Source: Pectobacterium brasiliense (GTDB lineage: Bacteria; Pseudomonadota; Gammaproteobacteria; Enterobacterales; Enterobacteriaceae). From it: 64,000 nucleotides of DNA. Location: contig NZ_JACGFN010000001.1 in the NCBI RefSeq assembly GCF_016950255.1, positions 744,001 to 808,000 on the forward strand, given 5' to 3'. Below the pieces are notes generated by a model that saw only the letters and a list, made by a program, of their open reading frames with translations, was not told the DNA's origin and ran no database searches. Both the position numbers and the translations under genes were made by a program. Below, one piece after another: positions 45,680 to 55,875 of the stretch (positions are counted from its first letter, which is position 1; every line of letters starts with the position of its first letter).

Positions 45680-47046
45680 TGCAGACACAACCTTCTTCTT
45701 TTCCGCTGCTCGACCAGTGGGTCACACAGCAGCGCCAGCATTTGGCAGCCTATGCGCCCGTGGAGAAAAAAGGCCGCGTCATGGCCGTCAGCGGCATCCT
45801 GCTGGAGTGCAGCCTGCCGCAGGCACGCATTGGCGATCTGTGCTGGGTAGCCCGTCAGGATGACAGCCAGATGATGGCCGAAGTCGTGGGATTTAGCCCA
45901 GACAACACCTTTCTCTCCGCGCTCGGCGCGCTGGACGGCATCGCACAAGGGGCCACCGTGACGCCGCTCTATCAGCCGCACTGCATTCAGGTGTCGGAAC
46001 GTTTGCTGGGCAGCGTACTGGACGGATTTGGTCGGGCGCTGGAAGACGGCGGCGAGAGCGCGTTTGTCGAACCGGGTCAGGCTTCCGGCCGCACGCAGCC
46101 GGTGCTGGGCGATGCCCCACCGCCCACCTCCCGACCGCGCATCAGCCAGCCGCTCCCCACCGGATTACGCGCCGTCGATGGCCTGTTAACCATCGGTCAA
46201 GGGCAGCGCGTCGGTATTTTCGCCGGGGCGGGCTGCGGTAAGACCACGCTGCTGGCCGAACTGGCGCGTAATACGCCATGCGACGCCATCGTTTTCGGGT
46301 TGATTGGCGAACGCGGTCGCGAACTGCGCGAGTTTCTCGATCACGAACTGGACGATGAACTGCGCAGCCGCACCGTGCTGGTGTGTTCCACCTCCGACCG
46401 CAGCAGCATGGAACGCGCCCGTGCGGCGTTCACCGCCACCGCTATCGCCGAGGCTTACCGCGCCGAAGGCCGTCAGGTGCTGCTGATTATTGATTCCCTG
46501 ACGCGTTTCGCCCGCGCCCAGCGCGAAATTGGTCTGGCGCTCGGGGAACCACAAGGGCGCGGCGGGCTGCCGCCGTCGGTCTATACGCTGCTGCCGCGCT
46601 TGGTCGAACGCGCCGGACAAACGGAAGACGGTGCCATTACCGCGCTCTATTCCGTGCTGATCGAACAGGATTCCATGAACGATCCGGTTGCCGACGAAGT
46701 GCGTTCGCTGATTGACGGGCACATCGTGCTCGCCCGACGGCTGGCGGAACAGGGGCACTATCCGGCTATCGACGTGCTGGCCAGCCTGAGCCGCACCATG
46801 AGTAACGTCGTGGATACCGATCACACTCGCAACGCGGGCGGCGTACGGCGTCTGATGGCGGCGTACAAACAGGTCGAGATGCTGATTCGCCTGGGCGAAT
46901 ACCAGCCCGGCCATGACGTGCTAACCGATTCTGCGGTCAACGCACAGGCAGAAATCACCCAGTTTCTGCGTCAGTCAATGCGTGAACCGATGCCGTATGG
47001 CGTGATTCAACAACAGCTCGCCGGAGTCAGCCGCTATGTCCCATAA
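45679..47046 (+). CDS. hrcN: HrcN, type III secretion ATPase (SctN)
   Basis: A 455-residue ATPase related to FliI and F1-beta that strips chaperones from substrates at the export gate. Walker A is GAGCGKTT (183-190) and Walker B is in VLLIIDSLTRFA. The family motif GRGGLPPSVYTLLPRLVERAG is cut only by conservative changes. The end overlaps hrpO by 11 bp. Confidence 0.98.
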   Translation: MQTQPSSFPLLDQWVTQQRQHLAAYAPVEKKGRVMAVSGILLECSLPQARIGDLCWVARQDDSQMMAEVVGFSPDNTFLSALGALDGIAQGATVTPLYQPHCIQVSERLLGSVLDGFGRALEDGGESAFVEPGQASGRTQPVLGDAPPPTSRPRISQPLPTGLRAVDGLLTIGQGQRVGIFAGAGCGKTTLLAELARNTPCDAIVFGLIGERGRELREFLDHELDDELRSRTVLVCSTSDRSSMERARAAFTATAIAEAYRAEGRQVLLIIDSLTRFARAQREIGLALGEPQGRGGLPPSVYTLLPRLVERAGQTEDGAITALYSVLIEQDSMNDPVADEVRSLIDGHIVLARRLAEQGHYPAIDVLASLSRTMSNVVDTDHTRNAGGVRRLMAAYKQVEMLIRLGEYQPGHDVLTDSAVNAQAEITQFLRQSMREPMPYGVIQQQLAGVSRYVP

Positions 47047-47473
47047 CACCGAACGCGATGCCGAATTACAGACCGTATTGAACCTGCTGATGCCGATACG
47101 CCGCCAGCGCTTAAGCCGCAGCGAGCGTCAGCAGCGGCAGGAAGAACAGCAGTTGATCCGCATTGCGGAACAGCAACGCCGTCATCAGCAGCAAGTTGAG
47201 GCGCTGCGACAGGCCAGTCAGACGCAGCGCGACCAGTTTGCCCGAGACACTCAGGGGCAATGCCAAACGCTGGAAAACCTGAAAAAAAACCTTGCTGCCG
47301 AACAGCGTTTACTCGGCGAAATCGCGACAGAAACGCAGCAGGTGCAGGCCACACAGCAGCAGCACCGCGATCAGCAGCGTCAGGTTGATCACGCCCGAGA
47401 TGCCACTCGCCAATGTCAGAAGGCGGTGGAGAAACTGGAATATCTGCTTACGTTACCTCAGGAGCACGTATGA
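47036..47473 (+). CDS. hrpO: HrpO, type III ATPase stalk protein (SctO)
   Basis: A 145-residue, highly charged, Gln/Arg/Glu-rich coiled coil throughout, as in FliJ/YscO proteins that link HrcN to HrcV. It starts inside the hrcN end and overlaps hrpP through ATGA. Confidence 0.92.
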   Translation: MSHNTERDAELQTVLNLLMPIRRQRLSRSERQQRQEEQQLIRIAEQQRRHQQQVEALRQASQTQRDQFARDTQGQCQTLENLKKNLAAEQRLLGEIATETQQVQATQQQHRDQQRQVDHARDATRQCQKAVEKLEYLLTLPQEHV

Positions 47474-48003
47474 ATAACCGACAGATTGCGTCATCCGAGT
47501 CCAAGGCGACGCAGAATGCGCAGGCCGTGCTGCACGGCAAGTCCTCGCGCGCAGACCATTCGCAACCCGATCCACAGCATAGGGATTTCTGGGAAGCCTT
47601 CACGTTTTCGGACGGCTTTGAAGACGCGTTCTATCAGGACGCGTCTTTCGCCTTAGCGCCGGGCGGCTCCGTCAATGCCCCGCAGCCGTTGCAGAGTGAG
47701 GCACCGGACAGCCCACAATATGTGACACCGTCACAGTGGCAGCCGCTGCAATGTGAGCTGATTGAAGCGATGGACAACATCTGCGCCCCGCCGTTTTCCT
47801 TCAGTCTACAGCTGCCGCAGTTGGGCGATATTGATGCGCGGTTAGCCGCACTGGTGCCGCGCGGCTGGGATATTTCCCTGCGCTTCAGCCGGGAAAGCTA
47901 CCACCAGTTAAAAGATCGGCGCGAAGCCTGCCGTCATTCGCTCTCCAGTGCGTTGGACTGCCCGATAAACCTGCGTTTTGACGCCAGAGAGTATGAGCGA
48001 TGA
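47470..48003 (+). CDS. hrpP: HrpP, substrate-specificity switch / pilus-length protein (SctP)
   Basis: A 177-residue protein. The disordered N-terminal half is Ser/Asp/Gln-rich; the C-terminal part (about residues 90-177, from CELIEAMDNIC) matches the T3S4-type domain position. The ATG at 47470 has AGGAG upstream and forms ATGA with hrpO; the frame is open to 47413. It overlaps hrcQ by 4 bp. Confidence 0.88.
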   Translation: MNNRQIASSESKATQNAQAVLHGKSSRADHSQPDPQHRDFWEAFTFSDGFEDAFYQDASFALAPGGSVNAPQPLQSEAPDSPQYVTPSQWQPLQCELIEAMDNICAPPFSFSLQLPQLGDIDARLAALVPRGWDISLRFSRESYHQLKDRREACRHSLSSALDCPINLRFDAREYER

Positions 48004-49157
48004 GTCCAAATTCCCCACACATTCGACAGCTGACACTGCCGACCTTGAGCGCACAGCACGCCCGCATCCGCTCGATGCTGGCCACTGGACTCGTGCTGCC
48101 GTTTACCCGCGACGGACTGGCTGGCCGCCTGCACCTTCAGCTGGCGAACGCACGCGGACAGGCAGAGGCATCGTTCACCGCACAGGCCAGCCGTTGGCGT
48201 AGCGACATCGGCAATATCTCTCTGACCGATCCGTTTCCCGTGCTCAGCCTGCTGTCGGACTGCCCGCTGCTACCGCTCTCTGAAGACGATGACGCGGCAC
48301 AGGAGTGGTACTGGACGCTCTACAACCAGTCGCTTAACCCCGTCCTGCGGGCGCTGGTCGGGGAAATTTACCCGCTGGGTCGTTCTCAGAAAGAGCAGGA
48401 TTCAGCAGAGCAACACGACAACGATGCGCTACTCTGCGCCTGGCTCAGCGTGAACTGGAACGGCATAACCGTGCGCAGCCGGATGCAGGCCACTGACGCC
48501 GTCTGGCTGACGCTATTTTCCCGCGCAGACTGGCACCGCCAGCGTCGCGCACTACCCGCAGGAATGGCTATCGCTATTCCGCTCACGCTGGCTGATGCAG
48601 TGCTGCCGCTGTCCGCGTTATGTCGTTTGCATCCGGGCGATCTTATTCTGCCCAATCGCCCGTGGTTTACCCCCTCTGGTGAGGGGACGCTGTCAGCCGG
48701 CACGCTGCGACTGCGCGGCACGCTACAGCTAACGGAACTCGCCCCCTACACCTTTACCGTTACCGACATGGAGACTGTCTCAATGCCCCCGTCCGCTACC
48801 GACACGATGTTCGCCGATCCCCACTCAGAGGTCTCAGCCCTTGAATTCACATCAATGCGTGACAACGTCACTGAGAGCTTACCACCGCTACCGGTCACCT
48901 TACACCTTCGCTGCGGCAGCCTGACAATGACGCTGGCTGAATTGCAGCATCTTGCCAGCGGGAGCGTGCTGACGCTGCGCGACGTAGTGCCGGGACAAGC
49001 CTGGCTGTATCACGGCGATATCGCACTGGCGAGCGGCGATCTGGTCGATGTGGAAGGCCGGCTGGGGCTACAGATTACCCAGCGTTTTTCCTCGCCGACG
49101 CCAATACTGCCGATAGCGGATGAAGAACACGCCGCCGAACCGGAGCTGGCACCATGA
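48000..49157 (+). CDS. hrcQ: HrcQ, type III C-ring/sorting-platform protein (SctQ)
   Basis: A 385-residue protein with a C-terminal SpoA (FliN-like) domain (about residues 295-370, [16 protein letters not shown]). It is a single gene here, as in other enterobacterial hrp clusters, while in P. syringae it is split in two. Overlaps hrpP and hrcR by 4 bp each. Confidence 0.95.
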   Translation: MSPNSPHIRQLTLPTLSAQHARIRSMLATGLVLPFTRDGLAGRLHLQLANARGQAEASFTAQASRWRSDIGNISLTDPFPVLSLLSDCPLLPLSEDDDAAQEWYWTLYNQSLNPVLRALVGEIYPLGRSQKEQDSAEQHDNDALLCAWLSVNWNGITVRSRMQATDAVWLTLFSRADWHRQRRALPAGMAIAIPLTLADAVLPLSALCRLHPGDLILPNRPWFTPSGEGTLSAGTLRLRGTLQLTELAPYTFTVTDMETVSMPPSATDTMFADPHSEVSALEFTSMRDNVTESLPPLPVTLHLRCGSLTMTLAELQHLASGSVLTLRDVVPGQAWLYHGDIALASGDLVDVEGRLGLQITQRFSSPTPILPIADEEHAAEPELAP

Positions 49158-49807
49158 CCTCCGGCGCATTCGACCCCTTGATGTTTGCGCTCTTTCTGGG
49201 CGCACTCTCCCTGATTCCGTTGATGATGATTGTCTGCACCTGCTTTCTGAAGATTGCGATTGTGCTGCTGATCACCCGCAACGCCATCGGGGTACAGCAG
49301 GTGCCGCCCAATATGGCGCTGTACGGCATCGCACTCGCGGCGACGCTGTTTGTGATGGCACCGGTGTTTCAGGACATCAGCAAACGCGTGCAGGAAAAGC
49401 CGCTGGATATGACCGACATCACGTCGCTTCAGGCCAGCGTGACCTACGGACTGGAACCGCTGCAAACCTTTATGTCACGCAACGTTGACCCCGATATCCT
49501 CACCCACCTGCATGAGAACAGCCTGCAAATGTGGCCTGCGTCGCTATCCGAAAAGGTAAACACGCAAAATCTGCTGTTGGTAATTCCGGCTTTTGTGCTG
49601 TCGGAGCTACAGGCTGGGTTCAAAATCGGCTTCCTGATCTATATCCCATTTATCGTCATCGACCTCATCGTCTCCAACGTGCTGCTGGCGCTGGGGATGC
49701 AGATGGTCGCGCCGATGACGCTCTCGTTGCCGTTAAAGCTTCTGCTGTTCGTGCTGGTCAACGGCTGGACGCGGCTGCTGGACGGCCTGTTCTACAGCTA
49801 CCTGTGA
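49154..49807 (+). CDS. hrcR: HrcR, export apparatus membrane protein (SctR)
   Basis: A 217-residue FliP-family protein with four membrane segments and the family motifs [19 protein letters not shown] and VPPN. It forms the core export channel with HrcS and HrcT. Confidence 0.97.
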   Translation: MTSGAFDPLMFALFLGALSLIPLMMIVCTCFLKIAIVLLITRNAIGVQQVPPNMALYGIALAATLFVMAPVFQDISKRVQEKPLDMTDITSLQASVTYGLEPLQTFMSRNVDPDILTHLHENSLQMWPASLSEKVNTQNLLLVIPAFVLSELQAGFKIGFLIYIPFIVIDLIVSNVLLALGMQMVAPMTLSLPLKLLLFVLVNGWTRLLDGLFYSYL

Positions 49808-49814
49808 GGCCGCG

Positions 49815-50075
49815 ATGGAAATAATCACGCTTTTCCGTCAGGCCATGGTGATGGTCGTGCTGCTCTCTGCGCCGCCGCTGCTGGTTGCGGTGATTGTCGG
49901 CGTGCTGATTTCGCTGCTACAGGCGGTGATGCAGTTGCAGGATCAGACACTGCCTTTTGCCGTCAAACTGATTTCCGTCGGGCTGGCGCTGGCGCTCTGC
50001 GGACGCTGGATTGGCGTAGAGCTGATGCAGTTGGCTATCACCGCATTCAACATGATTGCGCACACCGGAGTATAA
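49815..50075 (+). CDS. hrcS: HrcS, export apparatus membrane protein (SctS)
   Basis: An 86-residue FliQ-family protein with two membrane segments and the LQAVMQLQDQTLPFAVKL motif. It starts 7 bp after hrcR and ends 6 bp before hrcT. Confidence 0.97.
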   Translation: MEIITLFRQAMVMVVLLSAPPLLVAVIVGVLISLLQAVMQLQDQTLPFAVKLISVGLALALCGRWIGVELMQLAITAFNMIAHTGV

Positions 50076-50081
50076 ATCCGC

Positions 50082-50885
50082 ATGATCGCCACCATTCAGC
50101 ACGTTTACGACTTTATCATTGCCATTACACTCGGCATCGCCCGACTGTATCCCTGCTTTATTTTGGTGCCGGTTTTTTCACTCAACGTGTTGAAAGGCAT
50201 GACGCGCAACGCCGTGGTGATTTCCCTGACGCTGCTGCCCGCCCCCATCGTGCAGCAACAGCTTCTGCTGACGCCACTGTCCTGGCCGATGCTACCCGGC
50301 CTGTTGCTGAAAGAGGTTATTGTCGGGCTCCTCATCGCGTTGATTTTGGCAATGCCGTTCTGGCTGTTTGAATCTGTCGGTGCCCTGTTTGATAACCAGC
50401 GCGGTGCGCTCATGGGCGGTCAGCTCAACCCCGCGCTGGGCTCGGACGCCACGCCGCTCGGCCATCTGCTGAAACAGACGCTGATTCTGCTGTTGATTAT
50501 CGGTATTGGCCTGAAAGGGCTGACGCAGCTGATTTGGGACAGCTACCACATCTGGCCGGTGCTGTCGTGGCTGCCCGCGCCGGGCGAGCAAGGCTTTGAG
50601 GTGTATCTCAGCTTGCTGGCCGACACCTTCACCCATCTTGTGGTGTACGCCGGGCCGCTGGTCGCGCTGCTGCTGCTGTTGGAGTTCAGCATTGCGCTAC
50701 TCAGCCTGTATAGCCCGCAGCTCCAGGTATTCGTCCTGTCTATTCCGGCCAAATGTCTGGTGGGAATGGCATTTTTCATCATCTATCTGCCAGTGCTGCA
50801 ATATTTAGGTGACCATAAACTTCAGGGGCTACCGGATCTCAAGCACCTGCTCCCACTGCTTTTTACGACATCAAACAGCGGATAA
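50082..50885 (+). CDS. hrcT: HrcT, export apparatus membrane protein (SctT)
   Basis: A 267-residue FliR-family protein with about six membrane segments. It includes FDNQRGALMGGQLNP in the conserved loop. Followed 10 bp later by hrcU. Confidence 0.96.
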   Translation: MIATIQHVYDFIIAITLGIARLYPCFILVPVFSLNVLKGMTRNAVVISLTLLPAPIVQQQLLLTPLSWPMLPGLLLKEVIVGLLIALILAMPFWLFESVGALFDNQRGALMGGQLNPALGSDATPLGHLLKQTLILLLIIGIGLKGLTQLIWDSYHIWPVLSWLPAPGEQGFEVYLSLLADTFTHLVVYAGPLVALLLLLEFSIALLSLYSPQLQVFVLSIPAKCLVGMAFFIIYLPVLQYLGDHKLQGLPDLKHLLPLLFTTSNSG

Positions 50886-50895
50886 GGAAGAAGCG

Positions 50896-51975
50896 ATGAG
50901 CGAGAAAACGGAAGAACCCACAGAGAAAAAGCTCGAAGATGCACGCCGTAAAGGAGAAGTCGGGCAAAGTCAGGATGTGCCCAAGCTGCTGATCTGCATC
51001 GGCCTGCTGGAGTGCGTACTGACGCTGGCGGACAGCACGATGGGGAAACTGCAAACGCTGGTACAACTGCCGCTGCAACGGCTGGATGCCCCGTTTGCGC
51101 AGGTGGCGAAAGAGGTGTTCCACGATGCCGCCGTGCTGGCGGGCACGCTCTGCCTATTAGCCGCCGCGATTGCCGTGCTGCTGCGGGTAGTCGGCGGCTG
51201 GCTCCAGTATGGTCCGCTGTTTGCACCCGAAGCGCTGAACCTCGATCTCAACCGCCTGAACCCGATCAACCAGTTCAAGCAGATGTTTTCGATGCGCAAG
51301 CTGGTAGAAATGCTGACCAATATCCTGAAAGCCGTGGTGATCGGGACCGTCTTTTATAAAGTGGTGGTGCCGGAGCTGGAAGCGCTGGTCGAACTGGCCT
51401 ATGGCGATCTACACGGCTTCTGGCAAGGGGTTAAAGCGCTGCTGACGCGCATTGCCCGCACCACGCTAACGGCACTGCTGGTGCTGTCCGCACTGGATTT
51501 TGGTCTGCAAAAGTATTTCTTTCTCAAGCAGCAGCGCATGAGCCACGAGGATTTACGCAACGAGCACAAGGATTCCGAAGGCGATCCGCATATGAAAGGT
51601 CACCGCAAATCGCTGGCGCATGAACTGATGAACGAACCTGCTGCGCCGCGCCCTAAAGCCAAGGTCGAAGACGCCGATATGCTGCTGGTTAACCCGACGC
51701 ACTATGCGGTGGGACTCTACTATCGTCCCGGTAAAACGCCGCTGCCGCGCATTTTATTCAAGGGGGAAGACAGCGCGGCGCGGGAACTTATTGCGCAGGC
51801 GCAAAAAGCAGATATTCCGGTGATTCGCTTTATCTGGCTGACCCGCACGCTGTATCGCACCACGCCGGAAGGCCACTACATTCCGCGCGAAACGCTTCAG
51901 GCCGTGGCGCAGGTTTATCGCGTCCTGCGCCAGCTCGAAGACGAGCAAAAACGCGACATTATTGAGATGGAGTGA
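50896..51975 (+). CDS. hrcU: HrcU, export apparatus switch protein (SctU)
   Basis: A 359-residue FlhB-family protein. The start MSEKTEEPTEKKLEDARRKG is the family hallmark, with AAGGAAG upstream; an ORF extension to 50809 is not credible. Four membrane segments are followed by the self-cleaving NPTH motif at 266-269. It is the last gene of the hrpJ operon and convergent with a LysR gene 10 bp away, without an obvious terminator. Confidence 0.97.
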   Translation: MSEKTEEPTEKKLEDARRKGEVGQSQDVPKLLICIGLLECVLTLADSTMGKLQTLVQLPLQRLDAPFAQVAKEVFHDAAVLAGTLCLLAAAIAVLLRVVGGWLQYGPLFAPEALNLDLNRLNPINQFKQMFSMRKLVEMLTNILKAVVIGTVFYKVVVPELEALVELAYGDLHGFWQGVKALLTRIARTTLTALLVLSALDFGLQKYFFLKQQRMSHEDLRNEHKDSEGDPHMKGHRKSLAHELMNEPAAPRPKAKVEDADMLLVNPTHYAVGLYYRPGKTPLPRILFKGEDSAARELIAQAQKADIPVIRFIWLTRTLYRTTPEGHYIPRETLQAVAQVYRVLRQLEDEQKRDIIEME

Positions 51976-51985
51976 AGGCAGATAG

Positions 51986-52912
51986 TTAGCTTTCCGCGAT
52001 CTGACTCAGATAATACGCCTCCCCCTGACGCAGCTCCGCCATCATGAAATCAAGGAAAGCCTGTTGCTGCGGCGCGTGCGCTTTGCCTGCCAGCGTTTGG
52101 ATTTGGAGCGAACGCTGGTCAAGTTGCTTAATATTCAGCGGTTTCAGGCTCATCGGTTCCTGTAAGCACTTATACATCACGGAATAGAAGCTACAGGCGG
52201 TGACCGCCCCCGGCGTGCTCATCGCATAGTAATAAAGCGTGGTGAAGTTGTTGCAGCACAGCGTCGGTTCCAGAAAGGTACCGTTCATGCGGCATGAGAG
52301 GTCAAACAGCTGCCGCAGCGTGGTCGAGGATTCCGGCAAGGCCAGTGGGAAAGGATGCAAATCCGCCAGTTGAATAGACTGCTGCGCCAGCGGGTGATCG
52401 TCAGACATCAGCAGCATCAGCGGCGCAGGCAACGCCAGTTCCACATTCACGCCCTGCTCAGGTGCCAGCGCAAACTGGAGCGCGATATCCACTTCACCAT
52501 TGCGGATCATCTGGGACACCTGCATCGCCGAGTCCACTTTCAGCGCAAAGGTGGTATCCGGGTCATGCTGGCGAAAACGCGCAAATAGCGTCGGCAGCAG
52601 ATCAAAGGCCATCCCTTCCGTGCAGCCGATGCGTAGCAGCGCCCGCCGGCTGGCTTTCAGCCCCTGAATCTCTGCTACGGCGGCATCCATATCCATCATG
52701 CTCTTACGCACGTGATTTTCCAGAATGCGTCCCGCATCGTTTAACACCATACCGCGCGCATGACGCTCGAACAGCGGCACGCCGATGCGTTCTTCCAGCC
52801 GCTGGATTTGGCGACTGATCGCAGAAACGGCCACAAACAGGTGCTGACTGGCGGCGCTGAGCGAACCGGTGGTGGCAACCACTAGAAAATAACGAATCTC
52901 GGAGCTGTGCAT
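51986..52912 (-). CDS. LysR-family transcriptional regulator
   Basis: A 308-residue regulator. The N-terminal winged helix (residues 1-60, SLSAASQHLFVAVSAISRQI) precedes a ligand-binding domain (about 90-300). The ATG at 52912 has AAGGA eight bases upstream and replaces the longer start at 52933. It is divergent from the M20 peptidase gene across 142 bp, the classical layout of a LysR protein and its target, so it probably controls that enzyme. The inducer is unknown. Confidence 0.9.
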   Translation of the reverse strand: MHSSEIRYFLVVATTGSLSAASQHLFVAVSAISRQIQRLEERIGVPLFERHARGMVLNDAGRILENHVRKSMMDMDAAVAEIQGLKASRRALLRIGCTEGMAFDLLPTLFARFRQHDPDTTFALKVDSAMQVSQMIRNGEVDIALQFALAPEQGVNVELALPAPLMLLMSDDHPLAQQSIQLADLHPFPLALPESSTTLRQLFDLSCRMNGTFLEPTLCCNNFTTLYYYAMSTPGAVTACSFYSVMYKCLQEPMSLKPLNIKQLDQRSLQIQTLAGKAHAPQQQAFLDFMMAELRQGEAYYLSQIAES

Positions 52913-53054
52913 GGTGGCGTTCCTTTCAGACATCGCGGGGGATTCGCAGGTTTATATTAAAAGCAAAGCTTAATTGCAATTTTTATTATTGTTGCAAAGC
53001 TCGTTTTTTCTTTAAATATCGGTAACTTCGGCACATTATCCAGCAAGGAAAGGC

Positions 53055-54455
53055 ATGACCAGCGCAGACCTTATTCGTATCGCCTGTGAACGTTTCGATC
53101 GCGGAGAATTTAAACAGACGCTGGCTCGGCGTATTGCCCACGCCAGCGAGAGCCAGAAAGCCGGTAACCATCCCGCGCTGAACGGCTATCTGACCGACGA
53201 AATCCAGCCCGCCTTGCAGGCGATGGGATTCAGCGTAAGGCTGATTGCCTCGCCAGATGAACGCCATCCCCCTTTTCTGCTGGCCGAACGCATTGAAGAT
53301 CCCAGCCTGCCGACCGTGCTATCTTACGGCCACGGCGACGTGGTTTTTGGTGATGAAGAAAACTGGCGCGATGGGCTCAAACCCTGGGAATTGGTGGAAG
53401 AAGGCGACCACTGGTACGGACGCGGCAGCGCCGATAACAAAGGTCAGCACAGTATTAATCTGATGGCGCTGGAGCAGGTATTTCAGGCTCGTGGGCAGCG
53501 TTTAGGGTTCAACTGCAAACTGCTGTTCGAGATGGGGGAAGAAATTGGCTCACCGGGGCTGGCCGAACTGTGCCAACAGCACAAGCAGGCGCTGGCGGCC
53601 GATATCTTTATCGCCTCCGACGGGCCGCGTCTTAATGCAGAACGCCCGACGCTGTTCCTCGGCTCTCGCGGCTGCATCAATTTCCGTTTGCGCATCCAGG
53701 CACGCGATCAGGCATACCACTCTGGCAACTGGGGCGGATTGCTGAGCAATCCGGGCACTCAGTTGGCGAACGCCGTAGCAAGTCTGGTTGATGGACAAGG
53801 ACGGATGAAAATCGACGCCCTGCTGCCACCTCGGCTAACACCGGCGCTGCGCGAAATCCTCAGCACAATCGACCCCGCCGGCAGCGAGGGCGATCCAGCG
53901 ATTGATGAAAACTGGGGCGAAGACGGTCTCACGCCTGCCGAACGGCTATTTGGCTGGAACACGCTGGAAGTACTGTCGTTTATTACCGGTAACCCAAACA
54001 AGCCGGTGAATGCGATTCCCGCCGACGCCACGGCGATTTGCCAACTGCGCTTTGTGGTCGGCACCGACTGGCAGCATCTGGCGCAACATGTGCGTCAACA
54101 TCTCGACCAGCACGGCTTTACGCAGGTGGACGTTGAGGTGCTTAACATCTCTCCGGCGACGCGCTTTAACCCTGAAGATCCGCTGGTGAACTGGACGCTG
54201 GCACTGATACAACATATCAGCGGCAAACAGCCCGCGCTGTTACCGAATTTGGGCGGATCGCTGCCCAATGACGTTTTTGCCGATATCCTCGGCCTGCCGA
54301 CGCTGTGGATCCCCCACTCCTATCCGGCATGCGGTCAGCACGCGGTCAACGAACACCTGCTGAAATCCGTCGCCCGCGAAGGGTTAGCGATCATGACCGG
54401 CCTGTTTTGGGAACTGGGGGAGCAAGGCAGCCCGCTGTTGACACAGCAACAGTAA
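53055..54455 (+). CDS. M20-family metallo-amidohydrolase/peptidase
   Basis: A 466-residue di-zinc enzyme that hydrolyses a peptide or N-acyl-amino-acid bond. Visible active-site residues are H93 (GHGDV), D127 (GSADNKG), E162 catalytic and E163 metal (FEMGEEIGS), and H429 (GQHAVNEH). A dimerisation domain is inserted in the middle (about 205-330). No signal peptide, so it is cytoplasmic. It could be a dipeptidase or an N-succinyl/N-acyl amino acid amidohydrolase. The nearby racemase gene makes the second attractive but not proven. A strong terminator follows. Confidence 0.9.
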   Translation: MTSADLIRIACERFDRGEFKQTLARRIAHASESQKAGNHPALNGYLTDEIQPALQAMGFSVRLIASPDERHPPFLLAERIEDPSLPTVLSYGHGDVVFGDEENWRDGLKPWELVEEGDHWYGRGSADNKGQHSINLMALEQVFQARGQRLGFNCKLLFEMGEEIGSPGLAELCQQHKQALAADIFIASDGPRLNAERPTLFLGSRGCINFRLRIQARDQAYHSGNWGGLLSNPGTQLANAVASLVDGQGRMKIDALLPPRLTPALREILSTIDPAGSEGDPAIDENWGEDGLTPAERLFGWNTLEVLSFITGNPNKPVNAIPADATAICQLRFVVGTDWQHLAQHVRQHLDQHGFTQVDVEVLNISPATRFNPEDPLVNWTLALIQHISGKQPALLPNLGGSLPNDVFADILGLPTLWIPHSYPACGQHAVNEHLLKSVAREGLAIMTGLFWELGEQGSPLLTQQQ

Positions 54456-54484
54456 CACTCCCTGTCATGACTAAACGACATGAA

Positions 54485-54514
54485 AAAGCCATCTCAATAG
54501 GAGATGGCTTTATC
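54485..54514. terminator. bidirectional terminator between M20 gene and Bor-like gene
   Basis: A perfect 11-bp stem AAAGCCATCTC/GAGATGGCTTT with a 5-base loop (AATAG). It has an A-run before and T bases after, so it works for both converging genes. Confidence 0.9.
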
Positions 54515-54553
54515 GTAAGACAGCCTTATATTCTATTAAATACAGGCTTTAGT

Positions 54554-54844
54554 TTAGAGTGAGCAATAAACGCGGGCTTCTCTAGGTGTATAAATCCCGA
54601 ACGTTACCAGCCCAAGCAGGCCGTTAACAAAGGTCTGCTGTGTTTCGGTGCGAACAACTTTATCAGAACCACCACATACAGCCGCAGCATCAATCGTTTT
54701 CTTCTGACCAATACCAGAAACGAAGAAGTGATGCGTTGTCACCTGTTTAGGTGTTGCAACAGACTCATTCTTTACTGTAAAGGTTTGTTGAGCACATCCC
54801 GTCAGTACCAGCGCCAATACGGCTGTAGAAAGTATTTTTTTCAT
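54554..54844 (-). CDS. Bor-like outer-membrane lipoprotein
   Basis: A 96-residue lipoprotein: signal peptide with lipobox LTGC (Cys 17), then a small domain with THHFFVSGIGQ and two later Cys residues. It resembles the phage lambda Bor family (serum-resistance/surface lipoproteins). No phage genes lie nearby, so it is a chromosomal homologue with its own promoter. Role here unknown. Confidence 0.8.
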   Translation of the reverse strand: MKKILSTAVLALVLTGCAQQTFTVKNESVATPKQVTTHHFFVSGIGQKKTIDAAAVCGGSDKVVRTETQQTFVNGLLGLVTFGIYTPREARVYCSL

Positions 54845-55042
54845 CGAACCCTCGTTGTGTTTGTGTCGTCTTAATAACTCTTACAAAGAATGGCATTTAT
54901 ACAAAAAAATACAATACTTGAAATATTTTTATCTTTACGCTAACAAAGAATGTTAGCAGACGGCAATTTGCTGATTGTTACAAGTGTCAGTGAAGGAGCC
55001 AGTGGCCTACGGCAATAGGTCACTGGCGGTTTGAAAGAGGGA

Positions 55043-55852
55043 TTACTTCTTCATCCACTCCGGCTTTTGGAACGCGTGGAACATTGAGTTTTTATCCTCA
55101 AAGAACGCTGCGAATTCCGGGGATTGAACGGCGGCTTTCAGATCTTGAGCAAATGGTTTGTCGGCATCTTCCGCACGCACAACGATCATGTTTTTCAGGT
55201 CTTCCGGCAGCACATCCAGTTGAATCGCGTCAGACAGGTTCAGGCCAGCAGAAATCGCGAAGTTGGCGTTAATCAGCGAGCCAGTTACGCCGCCCAAAGC
55301 ACGCGGCAGCTGCGCCGCTTCCAGCGGTTTAAACACCAGCCCTTTCGGATTTTCCGTGATATCACGCAGCGAGGCTTTGGTCGGCGTAATGTCTGGATTG
55401 ATCTTGATCAGGCCGTATTTTTGCAGGAAATCCAGCGAACGTGCCAGGTTTGACGGATCGTTTGGCAGCGTCACGATATCGCCCGCTTTCAGCTCATCCA
55501 ACGAGCGCACTTTATTGGAGTAAAAGCCCATGCTGGCCGTCGGCACGGTGATCACTTCTGCCAGTTTCAACCCTTTATCCGCGCTGAAACGATCAAGATA
55601 GCGGCGGTTTTGGAACAGGTTGGCGTCGATACTCTTGTTCGACAGCGCCAGATTCGGCTGGATGTAGTCGCTGAATTCGCGCACTTTTACCTCGTAGCCT
55701 TTTTTCACCATTTCCGGCTTAATCGCTTTCGTGACCATATCGCCATACGGCCCCGGCGAGACGCCGATGGTGATTTCTTTGCCTGAATCTGCTGCGTAAG
55801 CCTGAGAGATGCCCAATGCCAGCATGAGTGGAATGAGTTTTTTCAATCGCAT
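55043..55852 (-). CDS. MetQ/NlpA-family periplasmic substrate-binding protein
   Basis: A 269-residue ABC-transporter binding protein. The signal peptide appears cleaved after QAYA and there is no lipobox Cys, unlike typical lipidated MetQ. Family motifs include YIQPNLALSNKSIDANLFQN and IVTLPNDPSNLARSL. It is last in the metN-metI-racemase-binding-protein order, separated by a structured 287-bp gap. The family binds methionine and other amino acids; the ligand here may be the racemase substrate or product. Confidence 0.9.
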   Translation of the reverse strand: MRLKKLIPLMLALGISQAYAADSGKEITIGVSPGPYGDMVTKAIKPEMVKKGYEVKVREFSDYIQPNLALSNKSIDANLFQNRRYLDRFSADKGLKLAEVITVPTASMGFYSNKVRSLDELKAGDIVTLPNDPSNLARSLDFLQKYGLIKINPDITPTKASLRDITENPKGLVFKPLEAAQLPRALGGVTGSLINANFAISAGLNLSDAIQLDVLPEDLKNMIVVRAEDADKPFAQDLKAAVQSPEFAAFFEDKNSMFHAFQKPEWMKK

Positions 55853-55875
55853 CGTCGCGTTCCTGTCTGTCCGAT

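Noticed and set aside
52900..52930. GGAACG and CCACC near the LysR start, resembling a Hrp box
   Set aside because: The two halves are almost adjacent instead of 15-16 bp apart, and GGAAC is part of the ribosome site.
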